From a bacterium (GTDB lineage Bacteria; Armatimonadota; Chthonomonadetes; Chthonomonadales; Chthonomonadaceae): DNA of 14,539 bases. How positions within the stretch are numbered: position 1 is the stretch's first letter; every line of letters starts with the position of its first letter. Shown here one piece after another: positions 1-7,215 of this stretch. The notes under the pieces are model-generated. The model saw nothing but the letters and a program-made list of their open reading frames with translations, had not been told where the DNA came from and did not search any database. The DNA lies in assembly GCA_021805405.1 (NCBI GenBank), contig JAJZFK010000471.1, positions 1-14,539 of the forward strand. The letters are read 5' to 3'. The position numbers and the translations under genes are program-made.

Positions 1-391
1 CCAATTTTCCTTTAAGGTGCTCATTATGGTGAATTTCAAGAGCATATTGGGACTGTACTGGGTAATAAATCATTATCGGTGTTTCGCGCTAGTAAACAAG
101 AGCGAATTACACAGGCTGTTATATTGGTGTAATTATAGTGATAATAACTCCTTGGACTACTGTTCCCCGGATAGAACGACAGGACACTCAACCGAACTCC
201 GAGGTGTGTATGTAAAATCGATCTGCACGATCGCCTTGCAAGTTCGAACGAGAGGTCCATCCATTACGAGCCAGGAAGGTAGAAACAGGCACATCCTCCA
301 TAATTTACAGATGTTAAATATAACGTTTGACTTGCACTGGCTCATAGAATGGAGTCATAGCGGGTATCCTGAAACAAGATCTTAACAGGAG
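1..391. other. Leader region without a recognisable gene
   Basis: No protein family, tRNA or riboswitch that I know is visible here. One plus-strand frame stays open from base 2 to a TAA at 383-385, but the translation has only two alanines in about 120 residues and many Cys, His, Tyr and Ser, unlike the Ala-rich neighbouring proteins, so I do not call it a gene. A small hairpin (CGATC 219-223, GATCG 229-233) lies in the middle. Two AT-rich stretches, TATAGT (134-139) and GATAAT (140-145), could be -10 elements for the downstream gene but have no good -35 partner. The region probably holds the promoter and leader of the metC-like gene. Confidence 0.4.
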
Positions 392-1603
392 ATGTCATTG
401 TCTACGAGATTTGATTCACGGAACGCGGAGACCATCTGCGCCCATCTTGGTGATGATCCTGCCCAACACAATGGGGCAGTCATTACTCCTATATACCAGA
501 ACTCACTCTTCGTGATGGAAACGATGGAGGAGCTGGTGTCCAACTATTCACCTGCACCTGGAACGCATGGGCCAGTGGGCGGCATGATGCGTCGATTTGA
601 TTACACTCGCACTGCAAACCCTACTACCGATGTAGCGGAAAAGAAGATCGCAGCGCTGGAGCACGGAGAGTTGGCTCGATGTTTTTCTAGCGGAATGGGT
701 GCTATTTCGGCTGCCATCATGTCGACCTTAAAGGCGGGCGACCATGTTGTTACCATCCATTCTGTTTACTCGCCGACCCATCAGTTCCTCACGGATTACT
801 TACGACGGTATGGAATCACCGTAACGTTTGTAACAGGCGGAACCGTTTCCGATTTTGAGCCAGCGTTGCAGCAAAATACCAGGTTGATTGACCTAGAATC
901 ACCGTCCAGCTTCGTAATGACCCAGCAGGACCTTGCTGGTATCGCCCAACTTGCTAAGGCAGCCGACATTGCCACAATATGCGACAACTCCTGGGCATCT
1001 CCACTGTACCAACAACCACTTGATTTTGGCATTGATCTTGTCGTTCATTCAGCCACCAAGTACCTGGGTGGGCACAGCGATATCGTTGCTGGCGTGGTAG
1101 TAGGGCACACAGACCGTATGCAGAAGCTCATACGTGGTGAAGGCGTTCTACTTGGAGCGGTGTTAGACCCATTTTCAGGTTGGTTGCTTACGCGCGGCAT
1201 ACGTACGCTGCCAGTGCGACTGGCCGAGCATTGCAGGAGCGCCGGAACTATTGCCCAACGCCTTTTTGAACACAATGCAGTAGAGAAAGTGTACTACCCC
1301 GGAATGCCCGACGACCCGCAAGCGGAGATTACGGCAAAACAGCTTCACGGACGGAGCGGTCTACTCTCATTTCAGCTTAAGACCAGTGATTTGGGCGCGG
1401 CTTATAAGCTCGTAAATAGCTTAAGGTACTACGGTATAGGTTACAGTTGGGGAGGGTTTGAAAGCCTGGCATTAGCACGACGGGTACCCGGCGAGCTATT
1501 TGGCGCAAATGAGGCAGACCGTGTGCTTATCCGCCTTCATATTGGCCTCGAAAATGTTGAAGATCTCTGGCAGGACCTGGATTGCGCAATTGCCGGAGTA
1601 TAG
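392..1603 (+). CDS. metC: Cystathionine beta-lyase (MetC-type PLP enzyme)
   Basis: A 403-residue PLP-dependent enzyme of the Cys/Met metabolism family. These cytoplasmic homotetramers act in trans-sulfuration; the MetC branch cleaves cystathionine to homocysteine, pyruvate and ammonia for methionine synthesis. The active-site set is complete: Y71 and R73 (YTR, phosphate contact from the neighbouring subunit), SSGMGA at 99-104, Y126 stacking on PLP, D198 in DNSWASP, and Schiff-base lysine K223 in SATKYLGG. SWGGFESL at 352-359 and the end motif IRLHIGLENVEDL at 380-392 resemble E. coli MetC more than cystathionine gamma-synthase, but substrate choice among lyases of this family is hard to read from sequence. 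The start is uncertain: AGGAG (387-391) touches the ATG at 392, while an in-frame TTG at 398 lies at a normal 6-base distance. The gene stands alone and ends in a strong terminator. Confidence 0.85.
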   Translation: MSLSTRFDSRNAETICAHLGDDPAQHNGAVITPIYQNSLFVMETMEELVSNYSPAPGTHGPVGGMMRRFDYTRTANPTTDVAEKKIAALEHGELARCFSSGMGAISAAIMSTLKAGDHVVTIHSVYSPTHQFLTDYLRRYGITVTFVTGGTVSDFEPALQQNTRLIDLESPSSFVMTQQDLAGIAQLAKAADIATICDNSWASPLYQQPLDFGIDLVVHSATKYLGGHSDIVAGVVVGHTDRMQKLIRGEGVLLGAVLDPFSGWLLTRGIRTLPVRLAEHCRSAGTIAQRLFEHNAVEKVYYPGMPDDPQAEITAKQLHGRSGLLSFQLKTSDLGAAYKLVNSLRYYGIGYSWGGFESLALARRVPGELFGANEADRVLIRLHIGLENVEDLWQDLDCAIAGV

Positions 1604-1610
1604 GTAACGG

Positions 1611-1648
1611 CTGTCAGGCAGCACCTCTGCTGCCTGACAGTGTTTTTC
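1611..1648 (+). terminator. Rho-independent terminator of the metC-like gene
   Basis: Perfect 13-bp inverted repeat (CTGTCAGGCAGCA 1611-1623 and its complement 1628-1640) with a 4-base loop CCTC, followed by TGTTTTTC. The T-run lies on the plus-strand side only, so it terminates the metC-like gene just before the stop codon of the convergent DUF1080 gene. Confidence 0.9.
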
Positions 1649-1654
1649 ATGTAA

Positions 1655-2932
1655 TTACGGAATTTCGCGGATGTAGATGTTCTTGAAGAAGGCGTAAGGT
1701 TGGTCATACTGCAATTCAATCTGCCCGCTTGGCAGCACAGGTACTCCTCGTTTCCAATAGTTACCTAGCGGGACGTTCCATGTTACCAGCTTGTTATTGA
1801 GGTACACGGTTACATTGTCGCCAATCATGAGAATGTCATAATGGTTCCACTCGCCCACCGGTTTGTCCGCCACCACCATAGGGTTGGAGTTATTGTGCAC
1901 GTTGTTATATAGCCCACCGGAGCCTAGCGGGTTGTTCCAGATTTGAACCTGAGGGTAACCACGTAAGTATATGCCACTGTCCCCATGCTGAGAGAGCTTC
2001 CAGTCTAACTGAAGTTCAAAATTTGCGTATGTTCTCACTGTACACAGGTTTTGGGTAGGAGGATTCTTGTAGGTGATTACACCACCTTTTACATACCAGT
2101 GTTTAAATTCGTCCTGAGTGGCAGCCTTTAACGCGGCTGAGAGCGCCTGCGGAGCCATAGCAGCCCGCGAGATAGGATCACCAACCAGGCCCTGCCAACC
2201 ATTCAGGTTGCGACCATTAAATAGCGCGGTGAACCCGTGCGGGGCGCGGTTATCGGGCGTAGGTTTACTCAGCTCTTTTACTGAAATATTTTTAAAATCG
2301 ACTTCACCAGGCTCGTGCCCAAGGAACCCGATATGACCGGTTGGGCGCAACATGCCTGGATGTTCTGCCAGCGTCTCAACGTCCGAAACATTATTCAGAT
2401 CTGTATCAACAATCGTCTTGTGGTTAAGTACGACTGTAACATGTCTTCCAATGGCTGTGATTATTTCGTGGTTCCACGTTCCAACCGGATTAAGTGCTCC
2501 GCGTTTGGCAGGTGCAATCTTGTAGAGCGAACCCATATACTGGCCAGGGAGTAGGTTTTTGTATTCTAGTGCAGTGTTGTCTAGAATCTGGCACTCCATA
2601 CCCATGTAGGCTGAATCGCCCTGAAGAGGCGCTCGCAGCCCCACTCCATTGTTTGCACCCGGAGTAAGTCGGAAGTCAAACTTGAAGATAAAGTCGGAAT
2701 ACTGCTGCTTTGTAAACAGGTTGTCCCAGCAGCCTGCCGGACACTCAAGGATGCCATCTTTTGCGATATATCCCCCGTCGGGTCCCGGGTGACCGCCAAC
2801 TTCTACCCACCCGTTCAGTGATGTACCGTCAAAGAGCGATGTAAACACTGCAGCCCTGCAATTTGTCGACGCCGCAGAAAGTGAGGTGAGGAGCATCCCA
2901 ACAATGATCAGGCGCCACCTACAGTTAAACAT
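1655..2932 (-). CDS. Secreted protein with two DUF1080 (3-keto-glycoside hydrolase-like) domains
   Basis: A 425-residue exported protein. Residues 1-28 form a signal peptide: charged start, hydrophobic core LIIVGMLLTSL, and a possible cleavage after CRAA. Two copies of the DUF1080 (PF06439) concanavalin-like fold follow, at about 30-219 and 234-422. Each opens with the family signature (SLFDGTSLNGW at 32-42, ALFNGRNLNGW at 236-246) and closes with a similar strand (FKNISVKEL, FKNIYIREI). Domain 1 has NNGVGLRAP and MECQILDN, domain 2 has GDSGIYLRG and VQIWNN, at equivalent places. Members of this family have been linked to hydrolysis of 3-keto-glycosides and are common in polysaccharide-using soil and aquatic bacteria. 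No sugar oxidoreductase partner is next to it, so the substrate is unknown. The start is supported by AGGAGA (2941-2946 on the complementary strand) 8 bases upstream. Confidence 0.85.
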   Translation of the reverse strand: MFNCRWRLIIVGMLLTSLSAASTNCRAAVFTSLFDGTSLNGWVEVGGHPGPDGGYIAKDGILECPAGCWDNLFTKQQYSDFIFKFDFRLTPGANNGVGLRAPLQGDSAYMGMECQILDNTALEYKNLLPGQYMGSLYKIAPAKRGALNPVGTWNHEIITAIGRHVTVVLNHKTIVDTDLNNVSDVETLAEHPGMLRPTGHIGFLGHEPGEVDFKNISVKELSKPTPDNRAPHGFTALFNGRNLNGWQGLVGDPISRAAMAPQALSAALKAATQDEFKHWYVKGGVITYKNPPTQNLCTVRTYANFELQLDWKLSQHGDSGIYLRGYPQVQIWNNPLGSGGLYNNVHNNSNPMVVADKPVGEWNHYDILMIGDNVTVYLNNKLVTWNVPLGNYWKRGVPVLPSGQIELQYDQPYAFFKNIYIREIP

Positions 2933-3163
2933 AACCGTTATCTCCTGTCCAACGAAGGAGGTATCGCAATAAACTAATGTTGATATTGCAGATACTCTCG
3001 TCCGGGTTCAAATGTTCAGGAGAGAATTAACCATGGGTTAGCGAATTTCCTGCATATTCTCCTGCCATGATTGGTCGATTATTAGGAAATAAGTGACAGA
3101 AACTAATCGCCCAACAGCTTGGAACTGTCGGAAGACTGCGGTGAGACCATTGAATAAGGCAGG
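2933..3163. other. Intergenic region between HD hydrolase and DUF1080 genes
   Basis: Both flanking genes read on the minus strand. The stretch should hold the end of the tgt-HD transcript and the promoter of the DUF1080 gene. Apart from the DUF1080 ribosome binding site near 2941, I see no strong -35/-10 pair, no clear T-tailed hairpin and no convincing small gene. Only a weak imperfect stem is visible near 3112-3132. Confidence 0.5.
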
Positions 3164-3931
3164 TTACAGTTCGACCCCGTTGATAATTAACCGGAAATTG
3201 CATCGCAGAACGTTTGCTGCTTTACGACACATGATCATGCGTTCAACAAAAATTTCAAAGTATTCCATTACGCTTGCCTGAACGGTATCTATGACTAGAT
3301 CCAGCGTTATGACCATCGCAGCCGAGTCTATAAGTATATGGCTTTTCTGCACAGCATGGTTAACCCTGTCGTGTATATCGTATGTAGAAGGATCTGGGTT
3401 CTGCACCCGTGTAAAGTGCACGTCGGATTTGTCCGCAATAATCACTGCCGCAGTTACATCGTTAATAGGAACGCCTTCAGGCTCTTCGTGATTTCCAATG
3501 GCACCAATTACGGTAGCGATGTCATTAGCGTCCATGTGCATCTGCTCAAGTATGTAAAACGCCATAGACGCGCCAATTTGTGGGTGGTATATTCGATGAA
3601 CACAGTTGCCAATGTCGTGAAGGTACCCAGCTATAGCCGCAAGTTCTGCCTGGTGTGTGTCGCCCTCAAGGCCCAACAGGATGTTTCTTGAAATAGCGGC
3701 AACTAGTGCCGCATGTCGAATCCCATGCTCTGAATAGCCAATAGTGGCCATCTGGCGATTTGCCGCCTCCAGGTAAGTTCTAACTCGTTCGTTGGCCCGC
3801 AGTTCTTTCAGCGTTATCCTGCCTGCGGCTCCGTCCGCGGGTGCGGTGGGTGCCGCAGCATCCTTTAGGTGCGCTTTTGGCGTTGGCGCCACCACTCTAT
3901 CGCTAGCTAAAACCTCGGTTGTATTACTCAT
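3164..3931 (-). CDS. HD-domain metal-dependent phosphohydrolase
   Basis: A 255-residue soluble protein of the HD superfamily. Metal-ligand candidates are in order: H69 and H73 in SEHGIRHA, the HD pair H105-D106 in YLHDIGN, H116, H148 in GNHEE, and D167 in IIADKSDVH. HD enzymes hydrolyse phosphate esters such as nucleotides or cyclic dinucleotides; there is no GYP motif, so a c-di-GMP phosphodiesterase of the HD-GYP type is not indicated, and the substrate is unknown. Residues 10-37 form an Ala/Pro-rich, probably disordered, linker; the HD core fills the rest. The start codon lies inside the end of tgt (8-base overlap), with GGGGA a short way upstream, which points to translational coupling with tgt. 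Confidence 0.8.
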   Translation of the reverse strand: MSNTTEVLASDRVVAPTPKAHLKDAAAPTAPADGAAGRITLKELRANERVRTYLEAANRQMATIGYSEHGIRHAALVAAISRNILLGLEGDTHQAELAAIAGYLHDIGNCVHRIYHPQIGASMAFYILEQMHMDANDIATVIGAIGNHEEPEGVPINDVTAAVIIADKSDVHFTRVQNPDPSTYDIHDRVNHAVQKSHILIDSAAMVITLDLVIDTVQASVMEYFEIFVERMIMCRKAANVLRCNFRLIINGVEL

Positions 3932-5123
3932 GAACAGAATCCCCTAACGGCTCGGTACAGTAGTGATTTAAAAAATCTGCCTTGTATTGCAAGAAACTTC
4001 CATGCGTGATAGATTGTCGTGCACCAGCTAACAAGTTGGCATAAAAGGCGAGATTATGGTAGGTCGTCAACCTGGGACCCAACATTTCATTCATACGAAA
4101 TAGGTGGTGCACATAGGCGCGTGTATATCGCTTGCAAACGGCGCAATCGCATGAAGGATCTACAGGCGATGGGCTGCTCTGGAATGCAGCGTTTCTAATG
4201 TTTATGGGTCCAGTTGAAGTAATTATCTGCCCATTGCGTGCATTTCTGGTTGGTAGTACACAATCAAACATATCGATGCCGCGATCGATAGCTTCCAGAA
4301 TATCCACGGGAGTTCCCACACCCATGAGGTACTTGGGCTTGTCCTGAGGCAGGTTCTGGAGCGACCAGTCGATAGACATGCATCGCTCGTCCTGCGTTTC
4401 ACCCACAGCGAGCCCTCCTACCGCGTAACCCGGAAGATCTCTAGAGGCAAGGTATGCACTGCTTGCAAGCCGTAGATCCTTGAACGTACCTCCCTGAACG
4501 ATTCCAAAAAGGGCCTGCGGCATTCCATTGGTCGCTCGCCTACCGGCCGCATCGTATTCTGCGATACAGCGATCCAGCCACTTATGTGTTCTGGCCATTG
4601 CTGCCTCCACATACTCCTTGGTGGAAGGGTGGGGGGCACATTCATCCCATGCCATGGCAATATCTGCAGCGAGGTCTCGTTGTATTTTCATAACCGTCTC
4701 GCTAGTAAACTCATGAAGTGAACCGTCGATATGTGACTGAAACTGTACTCCGTTATCGGATATGCGGCGCAATGTTTTGAGGCTGAACACCTGAAAGCCA
4801 CCGCTATCCGTCAACATTGCGCCATGCCAGGAGCTGAATGCCGGAAGTCCCCCCAGTCCCGCAATGAGCGCAGCTGAGGGACGCATTTCAAGATGATAGG
4901 TATTCCCGAGGATGAGCCGATACCCCAAGGTCTCCAACTCTTCCGCAGTCATCGCCTTCACGGTGGCGCGTGTGCCCACCGGCATGAAAACAGGCGTATT
5001 CACACTAGCCCCAGGAAGTTCAAGGAGGCCGCAACGAGCTCTTGTTCCCGGCTCTGGTGTTGTTTGAAGCAGTCTAAATGAAAGCGGCGGTTTTTCCCGA
5101 GGTAGTATGTTAAGTAGAGACAT
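3924..5123 (-). CDS. tgt: tRNA-guanine transglycosylase (queuosine pathway)
   Basis: A 399-residue bacterial TGT. It swaps guanine 34 in the anticodon of Asp, Asn, His and Tyr tRNAs for the queuine precursor preQ1. Family landmarks are intact: FMPVGT at 46-51, the substrate-binding Asp D106 in TDSGGFQVFSL, D160 in WDECAPHP, GIVQGG at 207-212, GGLAVGE at 236-242, the nucleophile D287 in FDCVLPTRNARNG, and zinc ligands C325, C327, C330 and H356. Length is slightly above the usual 370-390 because of a short N-terminal lead. No queA, queC-F or secretion genes are adjacent; instead the gene leads a two-gene operon with the HD hydrolase. No ribosome binding site precedes the ATG, and a perfect -10 box ends 8 bases upstream of it, so the message may be leaderless. 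Confidence 0.95.
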   Translation of the reverse strand: MSLLNILPREKPPLSFRLLQTTPEPGTRARCGLLELPGASVNTPVFMPVGTRATVKAMTAEELETLGYRLILGNTYHLEMRPSAALIAGLGGLPAFSSWHGAMLTDSGGFQVFSLKTLRRISDNGVQFQSHIDGSLHEFTSETVMKIQRDLAADIAMAWDECAPHPSTKEYVEAAMARTHKWLDRCIAEYDAAGRRATNGMPQALFGIVQGGTFKDLRLASSAYLASRDLPGYAVGGLAVGETQDERCMSIDWSLQNLPQDKPKYLMGVGTPVDILEAIDRGIDMFDCVLPTRNARNGQIITSTGPINIRNAAFQSSPSPVDPSCDCAVCKRYTRAYVHHLFRMNEMLGPRLTTYHNLAFYANLLAGARQSITHGSFLQYKADFLNHYCTEPLGDSVHE

Positions 5124-5130
5124 TGCAGTC

Positions 5131-5137
5131 TATTATA
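5131..5137. promoter_or_regulatory. Divergent -10 element (tgt on minus, hydrolase fusion on plus)
   Basis: TATTATA on the plus strand contains TATAAT, a perfect sigma70-type -10, on the minus strand (5137 to 5132) and TATTAT, a near-consensus -10, on the plus strand (5131-5136). It lies in the 62-bp gap between the tgt and hydrolase-fusion starts. No good -35 is visible on either side. Initiation for tgt would fall near 5125, almost at its ATG. Confidence 0.5.
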
Positions 5138-5185
5138 CCTGCCGTTAGTTTTCTGGTCCCTTCGGCGCGAGTAAGGTCATGATCT

Positions 5186-7198
5186 ATGCTTCTCGTAATA
5201 TTTGCTGCTTTGTGCCTCCTTTGCCTTGGCGCAGTGGGGGTATTGCAGCTCAAAAGCGGGCGACGATGTGCGCCTGCCACCGGCCAGTTTACTTTCGTAA
5301 ACGGGGGCCGCGTACACTATTACACCGTTGGCACCGGTGCCAAAACCGCGGTATACCTGCACGGCTCCGAGGGCTCTTCCAGAGACATGAGTGTTGAGTT
5401 ATCTAGTGCTCTTGGCGCTGATTACCGCGTTATCATCCTCGATCGACCAGGGCACGGGTACAGTTCAGCACCTGCAGATGCAGCGGATATAGTACTTGCG
5501 AATGTGGAGTGCGCTAGGTCGATTATGCACGAAGTTGGTGTCGAAAGTGTGATGATTGTCGCTCATTCCTGGGGGGCGCTACCAGCGCTTAAATGGGCAG
5601 CGACGTACCCTGCCGAAGTGGACACCGTAGTAATTGCAGCTGGTTGGTTTTACCAGGAGCCATCGGTTTTACTGCACCTCGTTTCACGGTTCGTTGCATT
5701 ACCCGCTGCCGTGGTGGCGTGGTTACTGCTCGTACTTTTGAGACGATCAATACTGATGCGTCTGGCACATAGAGCCTTTGCACCGTGTGTGCCCGATCCA
5801 GTATTTATGGCTCAATCGGTTGCGCTATGGCTTAACACACCACAAGTTATCTCCACGGTGTTTAGAGAGTTAGGCTGTCATTTTTCCCCACATCAGTTTC
5901 TAGAACACTGCACTAAACTAGGTGGCCCCCCAGTGCTGCTCATAACTGGAGCAGCTGATACTATGGTCTCTCCAGAGGAACACACGTTTCGATTTCGCCG
6001 TGCACTTCCCATGGCATCTCTGGTAATCGTTCATGGAACCGGACATATGCCCATTCGTTCGGCATGGGCACAACTAGTACCAATAATCCTGGAGTTTGCA
6101 CGAAACCCGCATCAATTGGGTAGACAGTTCACGATTTGGCATGTTACTGCTGCTAATGCCCGCAAGCTAGTTCTGCGTTACGGGTGGAATAGCACGTCGT
6201 ACCAAACGCTAAATGCGGGAATGGTTCACTGGTTTAGTAGAGACAGGGAGGGGATGGCCGCCTATGTCACGCGCTTTGGTGTGCGAGTGTGCGCGGGGCC
6301 ACCGCTTTGCAGTGAGGCTGACCTGCCAATAATAACCGAACAATTCACAGCAGACTCAAGACAGCGCGGTGAACGGGTCTGTTTCTTCGCAGTTGAAGAG
6401 CGTCTATGCGATGTATTACAGACGCAAAGAAGGCTCTACCGCATCCAGATAGGCTCTCAACCAGTGTGGCAGCTGGAAGACTGGTGCACAGTCACAGCGG
6501 CGCACAAAAGCCTACGCATGCAGCTTCATAGAGCGCGAAACAAAGGGATTATCGTTCACGAACAGGCGGTCTCTCCGCCGCCAGACATTGGGGCGATGTT
6601 CTCCTGCCTTCAAGATTGGCAATCGCGAAGAACGCTGCCACCGTTGAAGTTCTTAACAGAGTCGGTACCGCTCGAGCTTCTTTCGGACAGGCGGTTGTTT
6701 ACTGCGGTACATAACGGCAGGGTAGTGGGCTACCTCGCTGCCGCCCCGGTGCCTCTGCGCCGCGGCTGGCTCATTGAACAGATTGTAAGGTCTCATAGTG
6801 CGCCAAACGGAACGTCGGAGTTGCTTGTAGATGCCGCAATGAGCACGTTCGCCAGTGAAGGATCACAATATGCAACATTGGGCCTGGCGCCGCTCTCACA
6901 ACTTGCAAGCGGAGTCTCTAATGCGCCAGGTTGGCTTAGGATCCTCACGATGTGGATGCGCCTGCACGGTAACCGGTTTTACAACTTTGGCGGTTTGGAG
7001 GCATTCAAAGCAAAGTTGAGGCCGACGACCTGGGAGCCGATCTACCTTGTGTCGATGGGTAGTCAGATTACACCTCGCGAAATTATTGCGGTCGCCTCTG
7101 CATTTTGCAGCCAGAACCTATTTCAAGTAGTCCAGCACGTGCTGGTCGCCAGTGTGAAACAGGAGACGCAGCGCCTTCGCGCCTCGCGTAACAAGTAG
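5186..7198 (+). CDS. Alpha/beta-hydrolase fused to DUF2156 (MprF-like aminoacyl-transfer) domain
   Basis: A 670-residue two-domain protein. Residues 1-20 are a membrane anchor followed by K23, R26 and R27, which by the positive-inside rule puts the rest in the cytoplasm. Residues about 35-310 form an alpha/beta-hydrolase: oxyanion region YLHGSEGSS (57-65), nucleophile S128 in AHSWGA, acid D258 in TGAADTMVSP, base H287 in GTGHMP; a hydrophobic helix at about 163-184 sits in the cap region. Residues about 315-640 match the DUF2156/LPG-synthase C-terminal fold that ends MprF: SLRMQLHRARNKGI (442-455), NGRVVGYLAAAPVP (510-523), NGTSELLVDAAM (541-552), RFYNFGGLEAFKAKL (597-611), WEPIYLV (616-622). 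MprF uses this domain to move Lys or Ala from tRNA to phosphatidylglycerol; hydrolases such as AcvB undo that. A combined synthase/hydrolase is my inference. AAGG (5173-5176) supports the start. Confidence 0.75.
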   Translation: MLLVIFAALCLLCLGAVGVLQLKSGRRCAPATGQFTFVNGGRVHYYTVGTGAKTAVYLHGSEGSSRDMSVELSSALGADYRVIILDRPGHGYSSAPADAADIVLANVECARSIMHEVGVESVMIVAHSWGALPALKWAATYPAEVDTVVIAAGWFYQEPSVLLHLVSRFVALPAAVVAWLLLVLLRRSILMRLAHRAFAPCVPDPVFMAQSVALWLNTPQVISTVFRELGCHFSPHQFLEHCTKLGGPPVLLITGAADTMVSPEEHTFRFRRALPMASLVIVHGTGHMPIRSAWAQLVPIILEFARNPHQLGRQFTIWHVTAANARKLVLRYGWNSTSYQTLNAGMVHWFSRDREGMAAYVTRFGVRVCAGPPLCSEADLPIITEQFTADSRQRGERVCFFAVEERLCDVLQTQRRLYRIQIGSQPVWQLEDWCTVTAAHKSLRMQLHRARNKGIIVHEQAVSPPPDIGAMFSCLQDWQSRRTLPPLKFLTESVPLELLSDRRLFTAVHNGRVVGYLAAAPVPLRRGWLIEQIVRSHSAPNGTSELLVDAAMSTFASEGSQYATLGLAPLSQLASGVSNAPGWLRILTMWMRLHGNRFYNFGGLEAFKAKLRPTTWEPIYLVSMGSQITPREIIAVASAFCSQNLFQVVQHVLVASVKQETQRLRASRNK

Positions 7199-7215
7199 CC
7201 ACCCGATCGTGTAGC

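Noticed and set aside
241..252. GTTCGAAC, resembling a tRNA T-loop
   Set aside because: The closing G-C pair and the arms of a tRNA cannot be built around it.
269..280. AGCCAGGA, resembling part of a cobalamin riboswitch B12 box
   Set aside because: The rest of the box and the other conserved cobalamin riboswitch elements are missing.
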